From: Brachypterus glaber
Taxonomy: Eukaryota; Arthropoda; Insecta; Coleoptera; Kateretidae
Direction of reading: 5' to 3'
Length of the DNA stretch: 64,000 nucleotides
Assembly (NCBI GenBank): GCA_958510825.1
Contig: OY294047.1
Coordinates: forward strand, 37,979,747 to 38,043,746
The position numbers and the translations under genes are program-made. Shown here one piece after another: positions 13,228 to 24,529 of this stretch; positions within the stretch are counted from its first letter, which is position 1; the number at the start of each line of letters is the position of its first letter. The notes beneath the pieces were generated by a model. It did no database searches. It saw only the letters and a list, made by a program, of their open reading frames with translations, and was not told where the DNA came from.

Positions 13228-13367
13228 TTAAGGCATATCCAGAAGCTTGCATAAGAACATAAAACATAAGAATGCGATGCCGTGATTGGTTTACAAGATA
13301 CAAGCCAATCACGACATCGCATTGTTATGTTTTATGTTCTTATGCGAGCTTGTGAATAGGCACTTAT
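13228..13367. mobile_element. TTAA-flanked hairpin MITE, copy 1 of 4
   Basis: Nearly the whole 140 bp folds on itself. GCTTGCATAAGAACATAAAA near 13245 pairs with TTTATGTTCTTATGCGAGC near 13331, and the stem continues through AATGCGATGCCGTGATTGG and its complement. The flanks are TTAA and TTAT, suggesting a TTAA target site as used by piggyBac-type elements. Other copies are at 37627, 41147 and 61419. Confidence 0.8.
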
Positions 13368-13388
13368 CTATTACTCATATGTAACTGG

Positions 13389-13908
13389 GATTTCACAAGA
13401 ACCGATAAAAGAGGATTTTTCTCTTATCTTGTATTTTCAAGACAAAAATCAAGACCAGACGAGAGCTACGTCTTTGAGAGTGGTAAATCTTGATCAAGAA
13501 ATGAGACTTTTGATCAAGAATCTAGACTCTTGATCAAGAATCGAAACTTTTAGTACAGAATCGACTCTTCATTAATTTTTTGTAGTTTTAAAACACTTAC
13601 AACTCAAAAGTTTCTGTTTCAATAACAAAGACTTTTTTGGTCCACTGTGGGAGGTTTATACGCGTAATACTAAGGTCAAACAACCCTGCAGATATCCGAG
13701 AGTCTTGATAACTATAGTCTTGAAAACTATATAGCGAGAGTCTTATAAGACTCTCGCGGAACAAGTTAATCGTCAAGACTTTTGCTAGACGAGACAAGAA
13801 GTTAATCGTCGAGAAATGATCAAGACAAGAACAACCTATTTCTTGTTTTGAAAATCTAGACTAGAAAATCGAGATGAAAAGTTCCGTTTCTCGACTCTCG
13901 TGAAATTT
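13389..13908. mobile_element. GATCAAGA-repeat element with TTTCAC...GTGAAA ends
   Basis: The interior carries several direct copies of TTGATCAAGAATC-type words (13482-13545) and related CTCGAC/GTCTTG words. The ends GATTTCACAAGAACCG and CTCTCGTGAAATTT are imperfect inverted repeats. It looks like a short non-autonomous transposon with internal sub-repeats. The block at 8736-8850 is a probable relative. Confidence 0.45.
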
Positions 13909-13911
13909 TAT

Positions 13912-14023
13912 ATACAGGGTGATTCAGAAATACGGTACAACCTTTATAGGAACTTTTTTTCATATTTTTGGACCTAGAATCACCCCTTAAAATGTTTTAC
14001 CTTATTTCTGATTCACCCTGTAT
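13912..14023. mobile_element. 112-bp deletion derivative of the ACAGGGTGATTCA family
   Basis: The termini ATACAGGGTGATTCAGAAAT and ATTTCTGATTCACCCTGTAT are perfect-looking inverted repeats. The interior word AGGAACTTTTTTCATATTTT and the adjacent AATCACCCCTTAA match, inverted, the left sub-terminal part of the 11029-11882 element. This shows a common family. Confidence 0.8.
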
Positions 14024-15640
14024 GTAACTAGTTATATATATTAGTTTATTTTTAGCTAATGCACCTACTTCGTCAGCAGAACAAAATGTCACGGCATTTA
14101 AATATAGTGAAAAATATAAATTAATTATTATAAATTAAATGATGCAACAATTTCTACTTATATGCTTAGTTTTTACGAATAAAAAATTAAAATTAATAAA
14201 TATTTATTTCAACCGCTGTAGCTTTTATTTTCGGGTTAAGATATTTTAACTCAGTTTAATATAAATATAGTCGGTGTTACTACAATGGAAAATTTTCTTT
14301 TTGCTGTTCTCTGTCGTTATTATAACTATATTTCTGCATATTTTGCCCCCAAATTCAACAGGGACTTCCAAAAGGCTATTTAATTTTTTATATTTATGAT
14401 ATACTAATTATGTTGTTATATGTATGTTAATTAAAAATATTCTTCTTAACATCATAACATGCCGGCATTATATTTGTTAGTATTTTTTTTGTCAAAGAAT
14501 ATCCTGTTTTCATCAGAAAGGGAAAATAATTGTTAAATAGCATATTATGGTAATAAGCATAACATTATTGGTTACTATTCTTAAGAATTACACCCTATTC
14601 TGGGCCAATTTTTTAATTTTTGTAGGTCTTATTTATTTTATGATTTTGATTGGCGATTAACTGACTATACAATTTTTAGTTTTTTTTATTATTAATCATT
14701 TTTGTTTTTTGAATACAAAAAAATAAATTAATAATAATTATAATAATTATTATCTAAATAAAAACTATTAGCAGTCATACTAAAGATAAATATCTGCTTA
14801 ATTCGCTTTTGATTCGACAAAAAAATATTTTATAAGTCTTTAACTAAGACTCTTGGTCGTAAAAAGCCTCAGGTGAATTCTTGTGATTGATGATATTTTA
14901 ATAGGTTGTATCCCTATAGAGTTAAACGTTTTGGCCCTGCTTAAAGTGATTTATTTTTATTTTCTATTGTTTATTTCACTTCGTACCTAATAAATATTAT
15001 TCAAGTAGAAACCTATTTGTTTATTTTATCACTAATTTAAATAAACATTATTATTTTCCTAGATATAAAACATTGGGGAATATATCTGTGAAATTTTCCT
15101 TTTATCAAATATTTTCTATTGCTATTTACAGTGTTTTTTGAGTATATTTGGTGTGAACATCTTACACCCCTTTCATTTTTATATAAAATTAAAAAATAAT
15201 AGTTTATTTTAGTTCATTTTTCAAATTATCTATATCAAAAAATATATTTTCATATTTTTTCTCCGTAAATACCTTATTTTATTGCATGAAGAATTGACAT
15301 ATTGTATTTTTATGAGAAAATCTATCTATTTTTCCGCGTTTTCCTTATGTTTTTTTATTTTTATTTTTTGTGTATTTAAACTTTAAAAGTCTTTTGTCAA
15401 TGTTGCTAAATTTTTACACATGACATTAGGAAAGAAAATTATATACATACAAAAATATTTAAAAAAACATCTGCCTTAAAATAATTTAGTTTATACATGC
15501 AAAAAAACGTATTTTTGAGTAACAAATATGGGAATATCAGCCTATCCAAAAAATTTCATAACTTGAAAAAGGTTTTAGGTTGATCATACTAAATAATCCT
15601 AAAAAAACACCATACAATTCCAAAGATTCAGAACATTTTA
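14024..15640. other. AT-rich intronic sequence next to Scr exon 1, nothing recognised
   Basis: Very AT-rich with poly-T runs. Several TTAATTA-like and TTTATTA-like words occur, as expected by chance at this composition. No paired repeat or gene was seen. Confidence 0.45.
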
Positions 15641-15649
15641 GATACTTAC

Positions 15650-16349
15650 TTTGTCCTAAATGAACTCTTTTCATCCAGGGATAAATCTGAGGCGGCGTTC
15701 CAGAAGATCCACCTTTGGAATTATTGTTGTTTCCAGATTTTTCGTTACTGGATGTAGAACTTGTACTCGAAGCAGGCGATGATAAATTTTGCGACGCTGT
15801 TGAACTTCCAGCAGGTTTTCCTGGTGGAGTCGTGCTTACAGACAACGGTGAAGTTAGAGAGGAACTTTTAGAGGTGATAGTCGCGTTACTGTTATTATTT
15901 ATTGGAGTATTAGTCAGAGGAGGAGTACTCCTTGTAGGAGGTCCCCCAGTACTTAAGTCTTGAGGAGATGCTACCCCCGTCGAGGAGGTAGAATCCGCGT
16001 ATTTACAGCTGGCCGCGGGATTTAACATCCCTGGGCTTTGAGCACCAGGACTCGCGTGGTGCATATGTGTGTTATTACCGGTAAGTCTTTGAGGCTGAAG
16101 TTGGGTGTAATCCATTGTGGGCTGTTGGAGACCATGTCCTGGTGCTGGGGCCGCGTAGGGATGTGTGGGATATTGAGGAGCTACTTGAGGAGGTGAATAA
16201 CAAGCTGGGGGATAGCTCGTGGCTGCTGCCGCATTAGGATTATAGTAATCACCAGCGGGGTTAGCAGCTTGGTGAGCCTGTTCAGCACCATGTCGTCCTT
16301 GTTGCTGGTAACACTGAGCCAAAGAGTTAACGAATTGATAAGAACTCAT
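15650..16349 (-). CDS. Scr: Sex combs reduced, first coding exon (partial gene)
   Basis: This exon encodes residues 1-233 of the Hox transcription factor Scr (Hox5 class; Cephalothorax in Tribolium), which specifies labial and prothoracic identity in the nucleus. The N-terminus MSSYQFVNSLAQCY is the conserved Scr/Hox5 start. A Pro/Tyr/Ala-rich region follows (residues 30-90), then CKYADS (115-120), PQDLST (129-134), a Ser/Thr/Asn-rich linker (140-215), and QIYPWMKRVHLGQ (221-233). Residues 223-226 are the Exd-binding YPWM, and the flanking KRVHLG is Scr-type. The frame runs on to about 15537, but the donor GTAAGTATC at 15649 ends the exon after one base of codon 234 (phase 1), where Scr genes are normally split between YPWM and homeodomain. 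The start has A at -3. The homeodomain exon is not in the window. Confidence 0.95.
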
Positions 16350-16930
16350 TTTCGTTTGATTAGTTTATGAAAAAGTTCTATTACATATCGAACACTCGAA
16401 AACACTTGATATAACCGCACGAGGTATGTTCAACAAGTCATAAATTCTCTTCACTAAAGACCAAATAAACACCACCACACTATAGTTGGCACGTGCCAAG
16501 AGGCTATAAAACTGTCTCGGATCTAAACTTTACGACTTTCTGGGCTGATGTGCAGGTAAAGGTAGGACATCGTAAAAACCGCTAAGTACCAGAAGAGGAT
16601 TTTTCGATGTGTGTCCGTATCACGTGAAAACTTATTTGATAATGATAGACGATCTCGCCGAGACGTTCGCTAAGCGGCGCCACGACTACCCAATACCACA
16701 CGTTGATTGGGTTTAGTACACTTGGTTGCGATTCCGTCAAACAGTTTTACGTGCGGGTCGGCGGAGTTGCGAGAAAGAGCTCACACCTTGGCTTCACCGC
16801 GTGCCAGAGCGAGACGCAGCAAGGGGAGGGGATTCACGAGCCACGGCGTGCAAGTAAGCGGCCAGCGCAGGCTCGGGGCGTGGCTTGCGAGGGGACAGGG
16901 CGGTGCTCAACATCAAATTGATAATTTGTG
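16350..16930 (-). promoter_or_regulatory. Scr: Scr leader and CpG-rich promoter region
   Basis: Directly upstream of the Scr start, base composition changes sharply. 16640-16910 is GC-rich with many CpGs (for example CTAAGCGGCGCC, GCGGGTCGGCGG), unlike the surrounding AT-rich DNA. A palindromic E-box GGCACGTGCC lies at about 16488-16497, a second CACGTG near 16621, and ATTGGG/CCCAAT words around 16690-16712. I could not fix a start site and no TATA box sits convincingly on the minus strand. Short open frames on both strands here are composition artefacts. The promoter role is inferred from position and composition. Confidence 0.5.
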
Positions 16931-17640
16931 AATTGTTTAAGATTTGATGCTCAGCTGAGCAGTGTATGTCTACTGTATATATTCCGGTAGCCGGACTATA
17001 ATGAATCACCCTAAACTGCTGTCCGGGCATTAAGTTTCAACTTCTTGATAGAGTTGTCAACATGTGTTGTAGGTGCAAGAGTTATGGTTTTAACAAAATT
17101 ATCATGATTTTGTATAAATTTTACCGAATTTATCTCTAACTTATAAACTATATCACCTTGTTTCTTCTGTCTTATTTCCTTTTGACTAAGAAACATTTGA
17201 TTTTTATAATATTATTTAAAATAATATTATTATTTTCTATGTCTTAATTTTGTAGTTAAAAACATTTTAGCTTACCAAACAATTGGTAAAATAATTTAAA
17301 ATTCTTATTAGAACCTTCTTATTTTTTTATTTATGTTAAGGTGAAGTTTCAAAGAATTTTAGCCAAAGAAATTAACATTTAAACTCAGAATTTAATATCT
17401 AAAATGAAAGAAAAACATTCTTATATTGATGATCCTTTATTTTAGTGTTAATTTCTTAATTAAATTAAAAAGAACTCAACTTTTGAAAATTAAAATTTAC
17501 GTTTTCAATAACATCTACATATTAAATAAAATATTGTCTTTGTAAAAAAGTGATTCTTCTAAACAAATGAATTTTTTAAGTAGACATGCTGTGTATTTTT
17601 TATCTAAATAAAGCAGTAGGTATTTTTAAAAGATAATATG
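16931..17640. other. Scr upstream sequence, nothing recognised
   Basis: AT-rich low-copy sequence without supported genes or paired repeats. It may contain proximal Scr control elements, but none can be pinpointed by eye. Confidence 0.4.
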
Positions 17641-17643
17641 TTT

Positions 17644-17878
17644 CTGTGGCTTAGTTCTAAAAGGGCCAATGTCACATTTCCGTACTTTGAGTTAAACCGA
17701 CGAACTTTTTTAAGATCTATATAACCAAAAAAAGTCAATATCAGTGCTAGTGAGATAAATGTAGACGTTAAGCGACAATGGCCGACGTGTGTTTCCAATA
17801 AACTTTTGGGTTAAACTGCTAAAACGCCCAGTGTTTACTTAGTGTATCCGGTCAAAATTTTTGTCATTTTCCTTTTTA
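17644..17878. mobile_element. CTGTGGCTTGGTTCTAAAAG-type MITE, copy 1 of 2
   Basis: The left end CTGTGGCTTAGTTCTAAAAG and interior words (AGATAAATGTAGAC, TTAAACTGCTAAAA, TTAGTGTATCC) match the reverse complement of the element at 44209-44448 along its length. The right terminus is eroded. It is a non-autonomous DNA transposon of about 235 bp. Confidence 0.65.
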
Positions 17879-18047
17879 CAAACAAGCGATAGATTTATTA
17901 ACTTATGATTTTTATTTCACTAGAAGCTTCTAAGCTACGACTGATTTTTCTGCATTTAGCAGCTATTCCATGAAGCAGGATATGTAGGATGCAATTTTAA
18001 TGTGTTGTGTTAGTGTGTCTTTGTGTTTTTGTTTTGATTTGTGATAC

Positions 18048-19216
18048 CTAGGGAAAGAGGGGGCTAGTGTTAACAGGGGCAAGTATTAACAGGCAATTTT
18101 TAGAAAAACCACATGCAGACACTTCATATTTACATGGTAATTTAGTTTAATAGTAACAGTGACCGCGGCTAGTTGTCGCAGGGTTAAGTTGTCGAAGTGC
18201 TTATATCGGCTTATATCTCAAAAAATAAAATAGTTTTCTGCGTAAACCGAGATTAACCTCTGCGTTACAAAATTTGCCATTTATCATTTGTAAACTTGAA
18301 AGCAATAAGTTAACAGAGCAGCATATAATCCAAAGAAATGTGAAAATTAAAGCTTCCTGAAGCGAGCCTTGAACCTGGCGCCCCTAGCAAAAAAACACCC
18401 TTAAAAAAAGCGCCTCATCCTAGAACAAAAGCTTTGTCCCTGATTGTATTTATTTTTCCCTTAATATAAGGAACTTAATTATTTTTTTTAAAGAATATTA
18501 TTCAGTTTTGTACGTTCTTTTAAAATGTTGACTAACTTTATCGTTTTTTATTTTTTTTCTTATTTAACCCCTTGACGCTAGTTAACTCGTTCACAGTAAG
18601 TTGGCATTTTTCCGCTCATCCGAGTTAACTCGGGCGGACCTAGAATGTAGAAAATAAATTTTTTTTAAATTTACTCAACATTATTTGTTATTGCCCTTCA
18701 GTGTAGACTAAAAAATAAGAAAAAAAATTAGTGAAAAATTAAAAAAAAAGTGGTTCGTCAAGGGGTTAAAACTTTAATTTTTAAACTTTTTTTCTGTACT
18801 CTTTGATAAATTTCATTATATCATTTAGAGTTTTGTTTTAATTATTTTTTTTTCACTTAAAAAATATTAAATAATATTTTTTTATAAAAAGAAATTTAAA
18901 AAAATATTAATATTTTAACCCCCTTATTTGAATTTTAATTATTAGGGTTTATCGCCCATTTGATTACACAGGTTAAAACTTGCTCCATGGCTGTTAATTC
19001 TTGCCCCAAAGTGGGGCAAGTGTTAAATTTTGACATATTTTTTTAAAAATTAATTTTACATATAATTTGTAAAAGATATTTTTTTTTTTTTTTTACTAAA
19101 TGATAGCTGAAGGTTGACATTTTTATATTCTATAAAATAAAAGTATAAAAAATAATTTTTGTAGACACTACGAATTTTTTCCGAAAAAGTGTTTAGACTA
19201 GCCCCCCTTTCCCTAT
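18048..19216. mobile_element. GGGAAAGAGGGGGCTAGT-ended element, about 1.17 kb
   Basis: TAGGGAAAGAGGGGGCTAGT at the left and ACTAGCCCCCCTTTCCCTA at the right are inverted termini. Internal words (GGGGCAAGTATTAACAGG near 18076, TTGCCCCAAAGTGGGGCAA near 19001) echo each other and include a small perfect hairpin. No transposase frame was found. A second element is nested at 18564-18768. Confidence 0.6.
18564..18768. mobile_element. TTAACCCCTTGACG-ended MITE nested in a larger element
   Basis: TTAACCCCTTGACG and CGTCAAGGGGTTAA form inverted ends about 205 bp apart. The interior contains the palindrome CCGAGTTAACTCGG and A/T runs. It lies wholly inside the 18048-19216 element, so it is the younger insertion. 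Confidence 0.6.
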
Positions 19217-20114
19217 TAATTTTTAGTTTCGAAAAAAAGGAGGAATGTTACCGTCGAAAAAAAGTACAACAAAGACTTATTTTTTTATGAAACTTATTAT
19301 AAGTTACTTATAGTGGGTATAAAATCTAAATCTGTATTTTACGGGGTGTTATGTGAAAATTTCATTTTTAGTTATTTTAAATAATTTTTTAAGGGAATCT
19401 TAATTTCTTTACTAAAGTGAGTTAGGTTTTTTTATAAATAATATATATGTTTTCAAGATTTGTATTTAAATAATAATGATAATAATAATAAATGTTATAC
19501 ATGATATTACATGACATTTAGGAAGATTGAAGAATGAAGAATGTTTTTTTTTTTGAAACTTGTATACATGTAGGAGTCATTTTTGGACCAAGTTCCTTTT
19601 TTTATTATTTTTTGATTGCAGAAACATACCTAACAATTTTGTAAACAATTTCCGAATCTCTCAGCAGAAGCATGTTACTCGTACTTTTTGCAAAACTTTT
19701 TGATCTATGGGCACAATAAACATTAAATCCTTTGAAAGGATTTGTTTCTTTGTCTCATTGTTAAATAATCATTTTGAGATAACTATTCCATGCTTCCATA
19801 AATAATACCTTTAGTTAATGGTATTAACTCAAATAAAGGTTAATCCTGTAAAAGAGTGCAAGGCATCTAACTTCTTCATGGTAAATTAATCTACCTCTTC
19901 CTCTTACAAAAGAGACTGTCGCAAATAAACATTATTTGCATACGTCCCAAAGGTCACAAGACCTTAAAAATCTTGTATCCTGGTGGTCTTGTTTTTAACA
20001 TTTTACGACATTTTGTAACCTTTACGTCTATTATTTTTAATTAGTTATATTTCATTTTAATGTACTCAGAAAATGTCATTGTAATTTTAGTACTAAATTT
20101 TATTTGTAAATACA

Positions 20115-20790
20115 TGTTTGTTATTTATATCGCCACCATTTGTATTTAATATTTTTCTTGTGATATTAAATACTGCAATGTGTGTAATGTATACAAAATG
20201 TTATCATACTAACACAGAGACCGTGTTGGTACATTTGAATCCCCACGCAACATGTGTTTATTAATACTAGCATATTATAGTAAAAATTACTGTAACATTT
20301 GGTAAAGCATATCACACTTATAGTACGTTATATTTTGAGTTGTTGTTAAGTTGTATTACTGATCTAGTTTAAAGTATGTTATAGTATTCAGAAAAATTAA
20401 CAATCGCTAAATAATTCCAAAATTTTGATTAGTAATAATATAAAGATTTCAACCACATACAATTACACACTGACAAAATAATCGATCCTTTTTTTACTTT
20501 TCTGTGTATTATAACTAATCAAAATTTTGGTATTATTCATCGATTGTTATTCTACTAAATACTTTAAACTAGATCAATAACACGACTACTACAACTTAAA
20601 GTATACCAAACTATAACTGTGATATAATTTACCAAATGTTACAGTATTAATCCACATGTTGCGTGGGAATCCAAATGTACCAGCACGGTCTCTATGTTAG
20701 TATGACAACATTTTATATACAATATACACATTGCAGTATTTAATATCACAAGTAAAGTATTAAATACCAATGGTGGCGATATTAATAAAA
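20115..20790. mobile_element. near-complete 675-bp palindrome (foldback element)
   Basis: Both arms, about 300 bp each, can be read as inverted copies: TATCGCCACCATTTGTATTT with CAATGGTGGCGATATTAAT, GAGACCGTGTTGGTACATTT with ATGTACCAGCACGGTCTCT, and CACGCAACATG with CATGTTGCGTG. AATTTTGATTAGTAAT pairs with CTAATCAAAATT near the centre. The loop is only about 75 bp. There is no coding frame. It is a foldback DNA transposon or MITE. Confidence 0.8.
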
Positions 20791-20898
20791 GATATATATT
20801 AACTAATAACATTCAGTATTAAAAATAACTTAATTTTCTAAGTGTGGTAAAGGAATACTTTTTTTTTCAAACCTGTTAAAATATTTACGTTGTAGTCA

Positions 20899-20940
20899 GG
20901 GGTGGCGCCCCCTATACCCTCCATACGGGGGCGCCACCCC
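20899..20940. repeat. GC-rich 14-bp-stem hairpin
   Basis: GGGGTGGCGCCCCC pairs perfectly with GGGGGCGCCACCCC across a 14-base loop. It is strikingly GC-rich in a very AT-rich neighbourhood, just outside the 675-bp palindrome. Possibly the core of another small mobile element. Confidence 0.7.
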
Positions 20941-21727
20941 CAACCAATCACGAGTCGTCATACATTTTCCCAAGTGCATATTTTTGTCTATTTTTGCTAA
21001 AATAGTGAAAAAAATATTATAAATTACTTGTTTTATTATACACGGAAAAAAAAATTATAGCTAGGAGCGCTATAACACACATACCAAGCAAATTATAATC
21101 GCTTATTATATAAATACAAGGCTTTCTCTTACAATTATGGCAGTCAGTGTAAAAATTTATATGAAATACTTTAATTGTTTAGTGAATAATAAAATATAAC
21201 AAATAGTATGGCATTTATAGCTTAAATAGATTTAATTATTGTCCGTGCTAATAATTTTTATAATATAATACAATTTCTGTAAATTTATAATAGTGCCTGT
21301 AATAAATATAATCGTGTCTGTAATATATATAATCGTTTCCAATTTATTTTTAACATTATTAGTTATTGTGTCCCTTATAATCTATAGCTTAAATCACTAT
21401 AATTTGCCACTGTTACCAAATATCTTATAATGTATAGCGCAGAGCCCACTAATTTCTTTCCGTGTAGATACTATTGGCGTATGCGTCAGTTTTTAAAATC
21501 AGATTTCTATTAAATTTTTGACTGGTTAACAAATGCATTTAACTCATTCTAAGAAAACGATAATGGCGGTCAATTTTAAATAATGTTACGCAAAATAGTA
21601 ATTTTTCTTTTTATTGTACCTTTGGAATTTGCATAATGCCAAAATTTCTGGTTGAAGCAGTGAGAAAGGTATTTAAATGAGTTTGGAGTCCAAACGAAGA
21701 TTATTGTGGAACCAATTTTTATAAGTA

Positions 21728-22420
21728 TACAGGGTGTTCCAACTCTATTTACCCAGCCATTTTCTCAAAAACTAAAAGAGATATTCAAGTTTTGCAAAAA
21801 CCACCTTAAATGAAAGAAGAATATCTATAAAAAGTAGCTAATAATAAAATCCATTCCTTATTTCGCCACCCCCCCCAACTTTATTATAATAAAAAGCTCT
21901 CCTTTATATTTTTTAATTGTTTTGGATAGACCTTAATCTTGCAAGTACAATGGTATTTTATACTTCTTTTTTTGAGTTTAAGAAGTGGTAAAAAAGGTTT
22001 AAAAACAACCCCCGTATCTTATCTATATTTAGGCAAAAATTTTCTCTTGAACTGAAAGAGATATTTTTTTTTTTAACACTATAAAAAAAATTATTTTTTT
22101 AAATGGCACCTCTATAATATTTGGGTCATTTTGGATAGAGCTTGAACTTTTAAATACCATGTTATAATATGTAATGCTTTTTATTTTTAAGTTGAGAAGT
22201 GGTAAAAAAGATTTAAATACTTCCCCCTGATTTTAACTATATTCGGGCAGCGATTTTTCCAAAAACTAAAAAAGAGAATCAAGTTCTGCAAAATCTAGTT
22301 TAAATGAGACAAAAATATCTATGAAAAGTAGTCAAAAATAAAATAATCTGTATTTGCGTAATTATCCCTCTTTGATAACACTTGGTATTCATTTACTGAA
22401 GGCTCGCAAAAAAATGAATT
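21728..22420. mobile_element. ACAGGGTGTTCCAACTC-ended decayed element with internal repeats
   Basis: It begins with TATACAGGGTGTTCCAACTC, a common insect transposon-type end. Two or three degenerate copies of a roughly 250-bp unit follow (AAAAACTAAAAGAGATATTC-like near 21767, 22045 and 22262; ATATCTATRAAAAGTAG near 21819 and 22313). The inverted partner end was not found, so it is probably truncated on the right. Confidence 0.45.
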
Positions 22421-22671
22421 TAAAAAAATGTTTTTTAAGTATATAGACACTTTAAACTATAGGTATATACTAACTGGCTCTCATGTCGATTTTTAATTCT
22501 GTTATTGCATAGTCGATTGGAATACGGAAAAAATTAAGATATTTTTAAATATTTTTTCAAAAATATTTCTTTTATCGAGAAAACGAGTATTTTTTTGAAA
22601 ACATTTTTTCTTTTGTTTTTATATATTTGTTTTCATGTTCCAAGTGACTTACCTTGCAATAACAGTATAGA

Positions 22672-22834
22672 CAGGGGACGTTCAAGTATTACGTAAGCAA
22701 ATTTTGGGCAAATTTAATACACTTCATACTCCGATTATCGCTTTATTAAAGTCTGTAAAGATTTTATATTTTAGGTATGAAGTGAAGTATGAGTTTTGAC
22801 CAAAATTTGCTTACGTAATACTGTAACGTGCCCA
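22672..22834. mobile_element. ACGTTCAAGTATTACGTAA-type MITE, copy 1
   Basis: GGGGACGTTCAAGTATTACG at the left pairs with CGTAATACTGTAACGTGCCC at the right. Inner arms TACACTTCATACTCC and TATGAAGTGAAGTATG also pair. It belongs to the family at 28371, 34617, 47961 and 51173. Confidence 0.65.
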
Positions 22835-23604
22835 CATGACATACCCATCAGTATAATATAGTTTTAAAATATAGTTTTTTTTAATTAAATTTTTGCATGG
22901 CCCCTGTAAATGAATACTTCAATTCGACCAGTGGTTATAACTTACAGATCTAAAAATAGTACAACCAAACGTTGTTGTAACAAGTTTGAGGTATTTAATA
23001 CCATTTTTACGATTATTCTAAAACATAACGTTATATTAAATACACTATTAAAATTGTAGATTCATATCATTTAATAATACAACAACGTTGTTGTAGTTGT
23101 TTGAGGAAGGATCATTAATAAAGATGGCGGCAATCAGCTGATTATAATAAATGTTTCGCCAAAATATTGAAAGTAGGCAGTTTGGGCTAAAAAATTTATG
23201 CGCTTAAGTATACCCAACGATTAGCATGTACATGTATATGTAATTACATGTGATATGTAGTTTCTATGTGCACATAAATGAATTTCAAATATATTACACC
23301 AAATTTTGAAAAGCAGCACGGAGGGGTCAACAGAATTGACTGCGTTTTAAAGCTAGGATCGTGACGTAGTACGGAGCGCCAATCCGACCCTGCGGATTTG
23401 CAAGCCAAGCCCAGCTCGCTTGCTGCATGATAAAGTAAAACCTCATCGCTTAACAGTTCGTAGTTTTAAATCAAACAACTGCACTCATTTATAAATACCG
23501 AACACGTTTACTTTTTTGTTGTATTCTATGCAATATCTAATGGTTGGCGTATATACAACTATTTATTGTTATGTACTATAACCTAATTACGTTATTAATT
23601 ACTC
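22835..23604. other. intergenic sequence, nothing firmly recognised
   Basis: Contains two ACGTTGTTGTA words (22971, 23087) in opposite settings and a GC-richer low-copy stretch (23320-23460, with GGATCGTGACGTAGTACGG). No gene was found. Confidence 0.35.
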
Positions 23605-23839
23605 TACACTGATAGAATAATAGCGTTATTAATACAACAATATATTGTAACCAAAAATTGTACTATAATATAGTACTAACTAGGACATAAGATAACATTT
23701 GTTGTTGTATTTATAACAAGTGTATGTTGTTTACTTCTTAATTCTACAACTGGTTGTTGTATCGAATAATATATTTATGATATGGCATATTACAAAATAT
23801 GGCTGGCGCCTATATTACAACAACATTTCTATCAGTGTA
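23605..23839. mobile_element. TACACTGATAGAA-ended MITE, about 235 bp
   Basis: TACACTGATAGAATAA at the left and TTTCTATCAGTGTA at the right are inverted termini. The interior has several TTGTTGTA/TACAACAA words. There is no coding frame. Confidence 0.55.
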
Positions 23840-24529
23840 TTGTTTTATTAGTGTATAAGTTATAGCACAAAAACTTTGAGTTATAAATACTACATACATC
23901 AAAATGTATTTTGCTTGACTTACGTCCTTGTTTGGTGAAATTTTCGATTTAATGACTTCATTATAAAGACAAGTTATATGTATGAAACGTTAAATAATCC
24001 TAAACAAAACCTACCTATTATTTTAACTGAGGTAATTTGTTTCTAATTTTATATCATTATAGATGCAATGTTGAATTATATCGTGTATTATATCTATAGA
24101 GAAAATTATACTTAATTATAAAATTATCAGAATTTTTATATGAGCATGTGAAAGTATTATTTATTTGTGGGAACTTGGTGATTAGTAATTAGTGTTTACT
24201 AATCATTGATTACAAAAGGGTTGCATTACGCAAAAATAAAAAAAACTAAGTTATTAAATTTTGTGTTCAGGCTTTCGCAGTCAAATTGAAAAGCCCCATT
24301 ATAATGTGCGTTCAACAAGAGCATCAAAAGTCATAAAAATTATGAGTTTTGCTAAAACCTGTTGAACGAACGGTTGTTAGCTGTCATTTTAAGGAACAAC
24401 TGAAATATACCCTATTTTAAGAATTTGCTGTCAGTTAAAATCTAAGAAGGTTGATATGAAACTCGTAAAAGATAAACTTCGATATTTACATTATAAATTA
24501 TAAAAAGTAAGCTCTCATATAGTAGAACA

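Larger units (their letters stand above)
1..15649 (-). other. Scr: Scr intron 1, 5' part (left end outside window)
   Basis: The Scr donor site GTAAGTATC reads leftwards from 15649, so everything to the left should be intron until the homeobox exon. I looked on the minus strand for the homeobox signature (complement of a [15 protein letters not shown] helix 3) and for a conserved [14 protein letters not shown] helix 1 and saw neither. Exon 2 is therefore judged to lie off the left edge, giving an intron of more than 15.6 kb. The intron holds inverted-repeat elements, a tandem array and AT-rich unique sequence, listed separately. An unrecognised small gene within it cannot be excluded, but none of the short open frames looks coding. 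Confidence 0.75.

Noticed and set aside
15715..15963. 82-codon plus-strand frame over Scr exon 1
   Set aside because: It is the antisense shadow of the Ser/Thr/Asn-rich Scr coding sequence.
16495..16520. TATAAAA on the plus strand near Scr as a divergent promoter
   Set aside because: A lone TATA-like word in the Scr leader with no gene on the plus strand.
16703..17030. Three overlapping open frames on both strands upstream of Scr
   Set aside because: GC-rich, stop-poor sequence gives frames on both strands. None has family features, and the block fits a promoter better.
18340..18400. Possible tRNA-like fragment (CCTTGAACCTGGCGCCCC)
   Set aside because: B-box-like only; no A box or cloverleaf could be drawn.
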